Positions 1 to 9,040 are shown, counted from the first letter of the stretch. The stretch: 64,000 nt of DNA from Nitrososphaera sp. (GCA_029263715.1 JAJUFP010000005.1:142494-206493), one strand, 5' to 3'. The notes: a model not told the origin generated them from the letters alone. Made by a program: numbers and translations.

Positions 1-1
1 G

Positions 2-2524
2 ATATGTGAAAAGTTCTATGAGGCAGGAAGGCGCCTTCCGGACGGCCTGATGGACGAAGTCCGCAAGTCCATCAAGCGGCTTGAAAGCCTGACGGGAAAA
101 AAGTTTGGCGATGCCTCAAACCCGCTGCTGGTCTCGGTTCGTTCCGGCGCACCGGTGTCCATGCCCGGCATGCTTGACACCATCCTGAACCTTGGCTTAA
201 ACGACCAGACGGTGGAAGGTCTTGCATCAAAGACCGGCGATCCGCGGTTTGCCTGGGATGCTTATCGCCGCTTCATCCAGATGTTTGGCAAGGTAGTTCT
301 AGGAATTGATGACAGGCAGTTTGAAAAGATCACGGCAGGCAAGGATCTTTCAGACGAAAAGGTTCTTCGAAGGGTTGCTGAATCCTTCAAGTCTGTCTGT
401 GAGAGTACTGGTAAGAAATTCCCATCGGACCCGTTCAAGCAATTGGAGATGGCCATCGACGCGGTCTTTAGATCCTGGATGGGCAAGCGCGCCGTGGAAT
501 ACCGGCGCCAGCATGGCATCACGCCAGAAATAGCTAACGGGACTGGCGTGTCGGTGGTTGCCATGGTGTTTGGAAACATGGGCCAAGATAGCGCCACCGG
601 CGTGGTGTTCACACGCGACCCGGAGACCGGCGAAAAAAGACTTTACGGTGATTATCTGGTCAACGCGCAGGGAGAAGATGTCGTATCCGGCAAGGCGACT
701 CCCAACCACATCGACGCGATGGCCACCCAGATGCCGGAGGTGTACACGCAGCTGGATCAGATGTGCAAGAAGCTGGAGAACCATTTCAAGGAATGCCAAG
801 ACGTCGAGTTTACCGTTGAGAAGGGCAAGACCTACCTTCTGCAGACTCGGACGGCCAAGATGAGCGCCGTTGCCAGCGTCAAGACTTCAGTCGACATGCA
901 CCACGAGGGCCTGATAAGCAAGACCGAGGCTCTGGAAAGAATAGACCCCGAAGTTCTGGAACAGATACTTTATCCCAGAATAGACAGCAGCGTCAAGCAA
1001 AAGCCGATAGCAACAGGAGTAGCTGCTTCTCCTGGGGCTGCCAGCGGCATCGCAGTCTTTGATGTCGCCAAGGCCGAGTCCCTTGGTAGGAGAGGAGAGA
1101 AGGTTATTCTGGTCAGGGAAGATACAAAGCCTGATGACGTACCGGCCTTCCTGCAGTCTGCTGGAATACTCACAAGCAGGGGCGGCAGGACGTCTCATGC
1201 GGCAGTCGTGGCCAGGGGCATGGGCAGGCCCTGCATCGTGGGATGCTCGCAGATAGAGATAGATTCGGATGGCAAAAGTTTCAGTGCGGCTGGCAAGACG
1301 CAGGTTACTGAAGGCCAAAAGATAACGATAGACGGCTCGACGGGCAGGGTGTACCTAGGCGAGATTCTGACAGTTGAACCGGAGATCACATCTGAATTCA
1401 AGGAGATGCTGGAATGGGCCGCAGGCATGAAGTCCATTGGGATCCGGGCCAACGCCAACACGCCGGAAAACGCCGCGCTGGCAAGGAAATACGGAGCAGA
1501 GGGCATCGGCCTGTGCCGGACCGAGAGGATGTTCAACCAACACGACAGGATAAAGCTGTTCGTCAGGATGATAATGGCCGAAGACGTACAAGAGCGCCGC
1601 AAGATTCTGGCGGACTTGGAGCTGCTGCAGAGATCCGACTTTAAGGCCATCCTGAAGGAAATGCAGGGCCTTCCAGTCACCATAAGGCTGCTGGACCCGC
1701 CACTTCATGAATTCCTGCCCAATGAAGAGGAGCTGATGATGGAGATCTTTGAGCTCAAATCATCTGGCAACCCCAGGGCGGAAGCAGAGATACTGGAGCG
1801 GGAAAAGATGCTCAAAAGGGTGCATGAGCTGTCCGAAATAAACCCGATGCTTGGTCACAGGGGCGTCAGGGTGGGCATTTCATTTCCAGAGATCTATGAA
1901 ACCCAGATACGCGCCATCTGCGAGGCTGCTGCCGAGCTCATCAAAGACGGCGTGAAGGTCGAGCCCCAGATAATGGTGCCGCAGGCTGGAATAGCAAACG
2001 AGGTCATACATGTCAGGAATATCTTTGAATCCATTAAACGCGAAGTTGAGCACAAACACAAGGTAAAGCTCAAGATATTGTTCGGCAGCATGGTGGAAGT
2101 CGTCCGCGCCTGTCTTGTGGCCGACGAGATAGCCCATGTTGCAGATTTCCTGAGCTTTGGCACCAACGACCTGACGCAGGCAACCTTCAGCTTCAGCAGG
2201 GAAGACGCGGAGGGCAAGTTCCTCCCCTTCTACCTGGAGAAGAACATCGTTCCGATAAATCCGTTCCAGACGATAGACCAGAAGGGCGTCGGCCGGCTCA
2301 TGAAGATGACCATTGACCTGGCAAGGAAGGTCAAAAAAGACATAGAGATAGGCATCTGCGGCGAGCATGGAGGGGATCCACGCTCTATACAGTTTTGCAA
2401 CGACATAGGCTTGGACTATGTCAGCGTGTCGTCGCAGAGAATACCCATTGCAATTCTGGCCGCGGCCCAGTCTTCCGTCAAGAGCAGAAAGGAGAAGCGC
2501 CTTTCCCGGTTCCTGACGGATTAA
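2..2524 (+). CDS. ppdK: Pyruvate, phosphate dikinase, C-terminal part (5' end lies outside window)
   Basis: Frame is open from base 2. Motifs include GNMGQDSATGVVFTRDPETGEK, LTSRGGRTSHAAVVARGMGRPCIVGC (phospho-His domain), GLCRTERMF and FGTNDLTQ. Confidence 0.95.
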   Translation: MCEKFYEAGRRLPDGLMDEVRKSIKRLESLTGKKFGDASNPLLVSVRSGAPVSMPGMLDTILNLGLNDQTVEGLASKTGDPRFAWDAYRRFIQMFGKVVLGIDDRQFEKITAGKDLSDEKVLRRVAESFKSVCESTGKKFPSDPFKQLEMAIDAVFRSWMGKRAVEYRRQHGITPEIANGTGVSVVAMVFGNMGQDSATGVVFTRDPETGEKRLYGDYLVNAQGEDVVSGKATPNHIDAMATQMPEVYTQLDQMCKKLENHFKECQDVEFTVEKGKTYLLQTRTAKMSAVASVKTSVDMHHEGLISKTEALERIDPEVLEQILYPRIDSSVKQKPIATGVAASPGAASGIAVFDVAKAESLGRRGEKVILVREDTKPDDVPAFLQSAGILTSRGGRTSHAAVVARGMGRPCIVGCSQIEIDSDGKSFSAAGKTQVTEGQKITIDGSTGRVYLGEILTVEPEITSEFKEMLEWAAGMKSIGIRANANTPENAALARKYGAEGIGLCRTERMFNQHDRIKLFVRMIMAEDVQERRKILADLELLQRSDFKAILKEMQGLPVTIRLLDPPLHEFLPNEEELMMEIFELKSSGNPRAEAEILEREKMLKRVHELSEINPMLGHRGVRVGISFPEIYETQIRAICEAAAELIKDGVKVEPQIMVPQAGIANEVIHVRNIFESIKREVEHKHKVKLKILFGSMVEVVRACLVADEIAHVADFLSFGTNDLTQATFSFSREDAEGKFLPFYLEKNIVPINPFQTIDQKGVGRLMKMTIDLARKVKKDIEIGICGEHGGDPRSIQFCNDIGLDYVSVSSQRIPIAILAAAQSSVKSRKEKRLSRFLTD

Positions 2525-2558
2525 AGCTTAAAATTGGGGTTTGGAAACGTAAGCTAGG

Positions 2559-2732
2559 ATGGAATCTTCTGAAAGTTCGTCTGGGGTAAACGTTGTTTAC
2601 GAATGCATGCGGTGTGGAACCCCGGTGACGGTGGAGGAATTGTCCAGGCTCCCCGAGATAAAATGCATCTGCGGCTTTAGGGTCTTCCGCAAGGCCAGAC
2701 CACCCATAGTCAAGCAGCTAAAGGCTATCTAG
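2559..2732 (+). CDS. rpoP: DNA-directed RNA polymerase subunit P (Rpo12/RPB12-like), 57 aa
   Basis: Translated by hand: MESSESSSGVNVVYECMRCGTPVTVEELSRLPEIKCICGFRVFRKARPPIVKQLKAI. The YECxxCG...IKCxCGxRVxxKxR pattern is typical of archaeal RpoP. Too short for the ORF track. Confidence 0.85.
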   Translation: MESSESSSGVNVVYECMRCGTPVTVEELSRLPEIKCICGFRVFRKARPPIVKQLKAI

Positions 2733-2953
2733 TCCTCTTCCTTCTTCCTGTCCTCGACTATCTTGTTGTATGAATGGAATTTCTTTGCGTGGTCGCGCAT
2801 CTGCTCCATTCCTGTAAAGCCCACGCCACAGTCCTTGCATTCGTACAGCAGGTCCTTGCCGTGAACCACCTGCTGGTGCTGCATCAGCTCCTCAACCTTG
2901 CGGAACTTCCTGTTGCATTTGTCGCACTTGTGACTCTTGAACAGGCCGGTCAT
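2729..2953 (-). CDS. C2H2 zinc-finger protein
   Basis: HKCDKCNRKFRKVEELMQHQQVVHG and YECKDCGVGFTGMEQMRDHAKKFH. Start set at the internal ATG (MTGLFKSHKC), which overlaps the upstream stop as ATGA. Confidence 0.75.
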   Translation of the reverse strand: MTGLFKSHKCDKCNRKFRKVEELMQHQQVVHGKDLLYECKDCGVGFTGMEQMRDHAKKFHSYNKIVEDRKKEED

Positions 2954-3366
2954 TTCACAGCATTCCTCTGATCCCAGCAGCTGCGGCAAAGCTGGCCGTT
3001 TATCTTCCATGCAGGTTTCGGGTTGTAGCGTATAAAGCCCATCTTTTTGTTGCAGACGGCGCAGAATTCAAGTTTTTTGTTAAAATCGGCATCCTTGTTG
3101 TTAAAGCACGACTGGCAGAGAAGTGTGCCCGGTTCCATGTTCCATTGCCATCGGGGCTTGACAGCCACATCCCCCAGATCTGACTTGCAGATGGCACAGA
3201 CGTCTGGCTCCTTTTCCTTAAGCGCAAACTCTCTGGTCTTTTCTATGTGGCAATCGCTGCACAGATAGCCATCCATCTTCCACTCCTCCCGGGGCTTGTA
3301 CTTGTGCTTCAGTTCCCTTTTGCAAACCACACAGTACACGGGCTGCTTTTTGCCAAGAAGCCTCAA
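2950..3366 (-). CDS. Multi-CxxC zinc-ribbon protein
   Basis: Repeated CVVC...CSDC, CAIC...CQSC and CAVC...CRSC modules across 138 aa. Confidence 0.7.
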   Translation of the reverse strand: MRLLGKKQPVYCVVCKRELKHKYKPREEWKMDGYLCSDCHIEKTREFALKEKEPDVCAICKSDLGDVAVKPRWQWNMEPGTLLCQSCFNNKDADFNKKLEFCAVCNKKMGFIRYNPKPAWKINGQLCRSCWDQRNAVK

Positions 3367-3517
3367 TTACAGCACTATTAGATAGTCAGGGTTACAAAAA
3401 GTATGCGTGATGGTTGCTTGGAGATTTTAAAAGATTCTGTTATTATCTGCAACTTCTAACAAAGTCTACAAAATACTTTAATAAAAGCAACTCCTACGCC
3501 AAACCAGTATCGGAATT

Positions 3518-3862
3518 ATGAAGAAAATTGAAGCGATTGTACCCCACGCACGACTTGAAAGGGCGTTTGCCTCGTTAAAAGAGCTGAACCTTGGCGGCAT
3601 CACTTACTACGAGTCCAGAGGCAGGGGCGAGATACCCCGCCCAAAGGTGCATTCAGGCAGGGGCACTGGCATGTACACGCCGGAATTCAACGTGAACTCG
3701 ACCATAATGATCATTGTTAATGACAACATGGTGGACAAGGTGGTTGAGAAGATCCTTGAGGGCACCAGCTCCGGTCTTAAGGGAGAGGGCAAGATCTTTG
3801 TCTCGGATATCGATGACGTGGTAGATATCGGTTCAAAGAAACGCGGAGAATCGGCGTTATAA
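3518..3862 (+). CDS. P-II family nitrogen regulatory protein
   Basis: MKKIEAIVPHARLERAFASLKELNLGGITYYESRGRG...GEGKIFVSDIDDVVDIGSKKRGESAL is a P-II fold signature (GxGKIFV, IxTGxxG-like end). Confidence 0.92.
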   Translation: MKKIEAIVPHARLERAFASLKELNLGGITYYESRGRGEIPRPKVHSGRGTGMYTPEFNVNSTIMIIVNDNMVDKVVEKILEGTSSGLKGEGKIFVSDIDDVVDIGSKKRGESAL

Positions 3863-3876
3863 AAAAGGAAAAAAAT

Positions 3877-4023
3877 TTAGTTATTTGCTAGCTCTTCGAT
3901 GGCCTGGCTGGCGCTAAGCATGCCCTTTCTTTTGGCGTACTCCTCAACTACCTTCAGCTGTTCTGGAGTAAAGCACACAGGCATGGTTCTCTTGCCATTC
4001 TCTTCTATGTGGTTCATGCACAT
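3877..4023 (-). CDS. Small hypothetical protein (48 aa) between two P-II genes
   Basis: Translated by hand: MCMNHIEENGKRTMPVCFTPEQLKVVEEYAKRKGMLSASQAIEELANN. Protein-like helical composition. Absent from the ORF track because of length. Confidence 0.6.
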   Translation of the reverse strand: MCMNHIEENGKRTMPVCFTPEQLKVVEEYAKRKGMLSASQAIEELANN

Positions 4024-4052
4024 CCCTACCTGACGCAAGATTATAACTCTTT

Positions 4053-4397
4053 CTAGACGGCAGCGTCGCCCTTTTCCTTGGTGCCGATATCATACGTTTC
4101 TACAACATCGTAGACAAAGATCTTGCCGTCGGATGCAGAGCCTGTGCTTATCGTCTTCAGTATGTCATCGACTATTGCCTTTACCTTGGAGTCTGGTACC
4201 AGAACCTCTATCTTGGTGCGAAATCCGAATTCCGGAACGTACCTCATGACACCCCTCCCTACGGCCACGGGCTCGCGTTTTGCCTTTCCTCTGCCCTTGA
4301 TGTCATAAAAAGACATTCCGCCAACACTGTGTGTGTGGAGTATTTCATTGACTTCCCCGAGACGTTCGTGTGGTATTATTAGGTCTATCCTTTTCAT
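4053..4397 (-). CDS. P-II family nitrogen regulatory protein (second copy)
   Basis: MKRIDLIIPHERLGEVNEILHTHSVGGMSFYDIKGRG...DGKIFVYDVVETYDIGTKEKGDAAV. Start placed at the internal Met of the 122-aa ORF. Confidence 0.92.
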   Translation of the reverse strand: MKRIDLIIPHERLGEVNEILHTHSVGGMSFYDIKGRGKAKREPVAVGRGVMRYVPEFGFRTKIEVLVPDSKVKAIVDDILKTISTGSASDGKIFVYDVVETYDIGTKEKGDAAV

Positions 4398-4454
4398 GGT
4401 ACATCGACTTGCAGAGATCACCGGGCTACATATTATTTTGTCTAACGGGTGGCC

Positions 4455-5222
4455 TCACTGTTTTGCCGAGACGCCGCCGTCGACCATCATCACGGTGCCA
4501 GTAACCCAGCTTGCATCGCCGGAGCACAGGTATGATACTGCGCTGGCAATGTCCTCCGGCTCGCCTATCCGGCGCAGCGGGAATGTCGATTCAAGCACTT
4601 TGCGTGCATTTTCATCCTGCAGATATGGCTCGATCAGGGAGCTTCGGATGGTTGATGGGCATACGCAGTTGCAGCGTATTCCATACTGACCGTATTCCAC
4701 GGCTATGCTCTTTGTAAACGTGATGAGCGCAGCTTTTGTGGCGCCGTAAACAGACAGCGGCACCCTGGGTATGGCTCGTATCCCAAGTACCGATGAGATG
4801 TTGACAATGTTGCCGCCTTCCTTGTTGTTCATCATGATTGGCACCACGGCCTTGGTCATCCGGAAAGTCCCTATGATGTTGGTGCTGATAAGATCGTTCC
4901 ACTGATCATCGTTCATCTCGTGAAACGGCATAGGGTCGTTGATGGTTCCGGCATTGTTCACAAGGATGTCTATTTTGTCAAAAGAGGAGATCGTCTGCTC
5001 CACGGCGCTAAGCACCTCTGCCTCTTTTGTGATATCTGCCGAAACTGTAAGAAGGTTTTTCTTGCCGCCCATCTCCGAGGCCGCCTTGGCAAGCCGGTCC
5101 ATGCTCCTTCCAAGCAAAACCACCTTGCAGCCGTCTGCGACCAGCCTCTTTGCTATGGCCTTCCCCACGCCGCCTCCGGCACCTGTAACAATTGCTACTT
5201 TGTCTTTCATCCCGCTTACCAT
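4455..5222 (-). CDS. SDR-family oxidoreductase (3-oxoacyl-ACP reductase-like)
   Basis: VAIVTGAGGGVGKAIA, NNAG, and SVYGATKAAL (YxxxK). Confidence 0.92.
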   Translation of the reverse strand: MVSGMKDKVAIVTGAGGGVGKAIAKRLVADGCKVVLLGRSMDRLAKAASEMGGKKNLLTVSADITKEAEVLSAVEQTISSFDKIDILVNNAGTINDPMPFHEMNDDQWNDLISTNIIGTFRMTKAVVPIMMNNKEGGNIVNISSVLGIRAIPRVPLSVYGATKAALITFTKSIAVEYGQYGIRCNCVCPSTIRSSLIEPYLQDENARKVLESTFPLRRIGEPEDIASAVSYLCSGDASWVTGTVMMVDGGVSAKQ

Positions 5223-5276
5223 ACCGATAATTAATCGACGACTGTGTTTTAAAGTATTTCACCGCCGTCCGAGGCT

Positions 5277-6245
5277 TTAAGGCTGTTTGGAGATCTGGAC
5301 GTTTATGGCCTTGGCCACGGCCGACTCCAGCTCGGCTATGACCGACTGGACATCGGCAGGATCGCTTTGAAACACTGCTCCGGCAGCATAGTCATGGCCG
5401 CCTCCCTCATGCAGGTTTAGGGCCACCTGCCGGCATGAGATCCTGCCGCTGCTGCGTCTGATGCTTACCCGGCCCTTGCTGCTGTAAAACATGACCAGGT
5501 CGGAGCCGGTGGCTGCAAAAACATCTTCAGCAAACAGGCTGCTCTGCAGGTACGGCGAGGACTGGACGAAGGCCACCTTGATGTCGCCTACCGTGCGTAT
5601 CTGGATGGTTGACAGCGCCTGGACCTTGGCGTCGTCCCGGAGCTTTGCATACTTTGCATAATCATCGTGCATCTCGACATCCCAGAGGATCCCCTTTGCA
5701 GATTTCCTTGCCAGTATGGAGAGCCGCTCGTAATAGTCAGGCAAGGTCTGGTAGTACTTGATAAGCTCGGTTATGGGTGTCAGGTACTGGTCCTTGGTAA
5801 AGAAATCCATTGTGTGAGCCATGCCTGCCAGTTTGGAAGCAAGGCTGTTTTCAGGCAGCAGCTTTTCGTACATCAGATCGGCAGCGCACTTGGTTCCCGA
5901 CGAATCAAGAACGAGTTCTGCAAACTGCCTCACAGAGTCCATGGCTGCCTGCGACCAGGGATGATGATCAACCCACAGGATCTTCCAGCCGTTTCTCTGG
6001 GTATCGGAGAATACCTGCCTGCATGTTTCTATAAGGTCGTCGTTGAGCCCCAGATCGGCTATGATGACAAGCCCGCGTTCTTTGGAAAAGTGCGTCGCAG
6101 AATAGATAAAGTTGGCCATCTTTTGAAAGCTCTCCTGCCCGTAGCCAAGAAAGACGGTTGCAGCCTGAGGATATCTTATCAGGCCGATGGCTGCCGAGTA
6201 CAGGCCGTCAAGGTCGGATTCATGCGAGAAAATCATCACTTTCAT
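5277..6245 (-). CDS. DHH-family phosphoesterase
   Basis: SHESDLDGL, VIIADLG, WVDHHPWS and a C-terminal GGGHDYAAGA (DHHA1-like). Confidence 0.85.
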   Translation of the reverse strand: MKVMIFSHESDLDGLYSAAIGLIRYPQAATVFLGYGQESFQKMANFIYSATHFSKERGLVIIADLGLNDDLIETCRQVFSDTQRNGWKILWVDHHPWSQAAMDSVRQFAELVLDSSGTKCAADLMYEKLLPENSLASKLAGMAHTMDFFTKDQYLTPITELIKYYQTLPDYYERLSILARKSAKGILWDVEMHDDYAKYAKLRDDAKVQALSTIQIRTVGDIKVAFVQSSPYLQSSLFAEDVFAATGSDLVMFYSSKGRVSIRRSSGRISCRQVALNLHEGGGHDYAAGAVFQSDPADVQSVIAELESAVAKAINVQISKQP

Positions 6246-6895
6246 TTAAGAAATTCCTCCAGCATGCCCTTTAATGAAGCTGTTTTTTCTGCTATCCTGC
6301 CGGCTGGTATGACGCCGGCAAAGTCAGACCTTGTCAGCGGCGAGTTGTTCAGGGCCACAAAGCAGGATATTTTCGCGTTGTTTGCCGCGGTGACTCCAAG
6401 CGGCGCATTTTCCACCACCACTGCATTCTGCGGTTTGAGCCCCATCCTTTGAAGGGCGGCTATAAACGCCGTCGGATCGGGTTTGCCTCTTTGGACATCG
6501 TCTGCGGTGACTATGGCCGAAAAGTTATCCAAGCCAAAGGCAGCGTCAAGTATGGTTTCAACGTCGCGTCTGCCAGATCCGCTGACCACGGCCTTGGCGC
6601 AGGGCAGATTCTGGACCATCTCCTTTACGCCTTCAAACGGCTCAACCCTTCGAACCTGCTTGAAGAGCCGGTCCTTCTCGTCGCTTACCTTCTTTGCAAG
6701 CTCTTGATTGGTGAAACTCTTTTGCTCAAATATCTTTAGGATTAGCTCGATGCCGCGCATTCCTTCAAGCAGGTAAAGGTCACGCTCAGTTATCCTGATG
6801 CCTGCGATATTCTCAAATGCTGTCTTCCAGCACAGGAAATGCGTTGGCATCGAGTCGACCAAGACTCCGTCTAGGTCGAAGATGACCCCTTTCAT
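6242..6895 (-). CDS. HAD-superfamily hydrolase (beta-phosphoglucomutase-like)
   Basis: GVIFDLDGVLVDSMPTH, VVSGSGRRDV and GKPDPTAF. The stop overlaps the next start as ATGA. Confidence 0.9.
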   Translation of the reverse strand: MKGVIFDLDGVLVDSMPTHFLCWKTAFENIAGIRITERDLYLLEGMRGIELILKIFEQKSFTNQELAKKVSDEKDRLFKQVRRVEPFEGVKEMVQNLPCAKAVVSGSGRRDVETILDAAFGLDNFSAIVTADDVQRGKPDPTAFIAALQRMGLKPQNAVVVENAPLGVTAANNAKISCFVALNNSPLTRSDFAGVIPAGRIAEKTASLKGMLEEFLK

Positions 6896-7371
6896 AAGAG
6901 CATGATTTCCGAATGGCTATAAATTCCGTGTTATAAGCATAAAAGTATCTATAAACGAACAACCTCCAACCTAGAAAGTATAGACAAACGTGGAATTACA
7001 AATACAAATTCAAAATAGATTCGTTTACTTAAGAAATAGAATATTTCGGAGACGAGACCTTTTACTTATCAATTGACTGACATATGTTCATATTTTCTTC
7101 CATCACGACATGTCCAAGGGCGTAGTTGAGATGGAGTTGTAGTCCACAAGAAAATTACTAAAATTTAGGATCTGTAACATTATTTTAGTTTCCATAGTGT
7201 ATTATGATGCTCTTGTGCACATATACTAGATTCCAGATAGATAAGCGTGTCTATTACGAATCATCTCATTTCAGTCACAACAAGAGACATTATAGGTCGA
7301 TGTTTATCTCTAAGATTGGTCGGTCTGAATCGGTTTTATCTAGCAAATTTCTTAGTAAGAAATGCCTCACA

Positions 7372-7974
7372 TTAAGTTGCGACAATCTTGAACAATGCTT
7401 TTCCAAACTCATCTATGAAATTAACAGCCTCGTCTACCATCTTTTCATCAATAGGCCACCTCTTATTTTGATAAGTAGGATTAGAATCTGCCTCGTGGGT
7501 TATTCTATTACGGCGTTCAACTATCAGTTCCAGTTGCCGCTTTATGTCTTCAGAAGGACGCTCCAGAATAGTGGACATTTCGGTCCATAAATTTTTATTC
7601 GAAATCAATTTAATTGCTTCAGAGATTTTGTCCGGTTTCTGATAGCTTTTGTAACCATTCCGTTTTCTTATTTCATTTCTTAGCCATTCGTTGTTAGAAG
7701 AAATGGCGATTGATTTCACCAAAGAAATGGAAATATCATATTTTAAAAAATGGTTTGTGGGCGGACGGTTTCCAACATAAGCTTCCACCATTCCTTCTTC
7801 CACCAGCTCATGGATGAAATTATCAAGGACACTTACAGACATTACTAGCTCGGATCGAAGTATATCTGTTAGATCTAATGCAGGTGTAGTCATTTTCCGG
7901 AGAGCAGAATATAATGCTCCAAGACTACGAACGTAATTAATATTTTCTTCGAATCTGTTAAGAGCTTTGTGCAT
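7372..7974 (-). CDS. HEPN-like domain protein (candidate RNase/toxin)
   Basis: 200 aa; RRNRITHEAD gives an RNxxxH motif in a predicted all-helical protein. Its start overlaps the end of the ParA gene. Confidence 0.6.
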   Translation of the reverse strand: MHKALNRFEENINYVRSLGALYSALRKMTTPALDLTDILRSELVMSVSVLDNFIHELVEEGMVEAYVGNRPPTNHFLKYDISISLVKSIAISSNNEWLRNEIRKRNGYKSYQKPDKISEAIKLISNKNLWTEMSTILERPSEDIKRQLELIVERRNRITHEADSNPTYQNKRWPIDEKMVDEAVNFIDEFGKALFKIVAT

Positions 7975-9004
7975 GTGTTGTCAGATTGATAATCTTGTCA
8001 GCAAATTCACTAAATATTCTGTCGAATTCCTTTTGAGATTCTAGTGTTTGCTTATAGACAACGCCTTGTTGATTCAATTGTTCTTTAGTTAGTGCATATA
8101 TTGGAGTTTGATTATCTTGAGATATAGCTATTAGACTGTTAAAATCAGGAATGGTGGCTAAGGTAAAATCTTTATCCAATCCAGCGCTCCTATAAGCCGA
8201 ATCCGGAAGTAGCATTTTCTTTTCAGAAAGAGCGGGAATGAGTTTTGTTGTTATTCCATCCTGAATATCTTTTATCCATTTCTGGAAAGCCTGTGCGGGA
8301 TCTTTTCCCCTTGGCCTAAATTTTTGGATAACTGTACCCAGGAATTTTGGGATCCCCTGTGGATATGGATAAGATGCATCCTTCAAGATTGGTAATTGTT
8401 GCGCTTTCACGGACCATTCGCACCAGTCAGGCAAAACACGAGCCAAAGAGTCGATGGCCATCACTGAAAAATAATCAGGATTGGTGGGTACTATGAAATA
8501 ATCACTAGTCATCAAAAGATTTCTGTTGGTTGAGCTTAAACTAGGATTCAAATCTGTTATTATGTAATCTGCCCTGTAGGTTTCAGCGGTCTTGTTCAGT
8601 AAATACGAAAAGGATCCTGGTAGATTTCTTAATGCAACTAGAGAGCTTGATAATTCGTGTGCTATGCCTAATGTCACATCATATTCAGATAACCTAATGT
8701 GACCTGGCAAAAGAAAGAGATTTTCTCTTACAGGTAAACACTCTACAGACTTCATAGGTTCAGGACGAGATTCAAACGCAGGCGCTAGTCCTGATGCGAT
8801 ATCGCGTTGACTAGATTTGTAGAGGTTCTGGAATTCATCATATCCCTTAAAGCCTAACACCATGCCTGTTAGATTGCATTGGGGGTCTGCATCAAGAAGA
8901 ATAACCCTTATTCCCTTTTCAGCAAGCTTCCAACCTACATTGAATGCAGTGGTTGTTTTACTCACACCGCCTTTGTGATTAAAAAGAGCTATTTTCTTTA
9001 CCAA
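7958..9004 (-). CDS. ParA/MinD-like P-loop ATPase
   Basis: KKIALFNHKGGVSKTTTAFNVGWKLAEKGIRVILLDADPQCNLTG (deviant Walker A KGGVSKTT); YIITDLNPS. Confidence 0.92.
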   Translation of the reverse strand: MVKKIALFNHKGGVSKTTTAFNVGWKLAEKGIRVILLDADPQCNLTGMVLGFKGYDEFQNLYKSSQRDIASGLAPAFESRPEPMKSVECLPVRENLFLLPGHIRLSEYDVTLGIAHELSSSLVALRNLPGSFSYLLNKTAETYRADYIITDLNPSLSSTNRNLLMTSDYFIVPTNPDYFSVMAIDSLARVLPDWCEWSVKAQQLPILKDASYPYPQGIPKFLGTVIQKFRPRGKDPAQAFQKWIKDIQDGITTKLIPALSEKKMLLPDSAYRSAGLDKDFTLATIPDFNSLIAISQDNQTPIYALTKEQLNQQGVVYKQTLESQKEFDRIFSEFADKIINLTTHAQSS

Positions 9005-9024
9005 TTTTCACACATACATGAACT

Positions 9025-9040
9025 GGGTTATTCTTAACCC
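9025..9040. promoter_or_regulatory. Inverted repeat upstream of the ParA-HEPN cassette (possible operator)
   Basis: GGGTTA-TTCT-TAACCC, 20 bp upstream of the ParA start; a TATA-like ctatttata lies further upstream near 9069-9077. Confidence 0.4.

Noticed and set aside
5667-6452. Long plus-strand ORF (261 aa)
   Set aside because: Antisense shadow of the DHH and HAD genes, whose motifs are on the minus strand.
7204-7590. Plus-strand 128-aa ORF in the AT-rich patch
   Set aside because: Overlaps the HEPN-like gene antisense; composition is irregular and no motif is visible.
7958-9004. Plasmid partition locus (ParA)
   Set aside because: No ParB-like partner, replication gene or iteron-like repeats nearby; the neighbour is HEPN-like instead.
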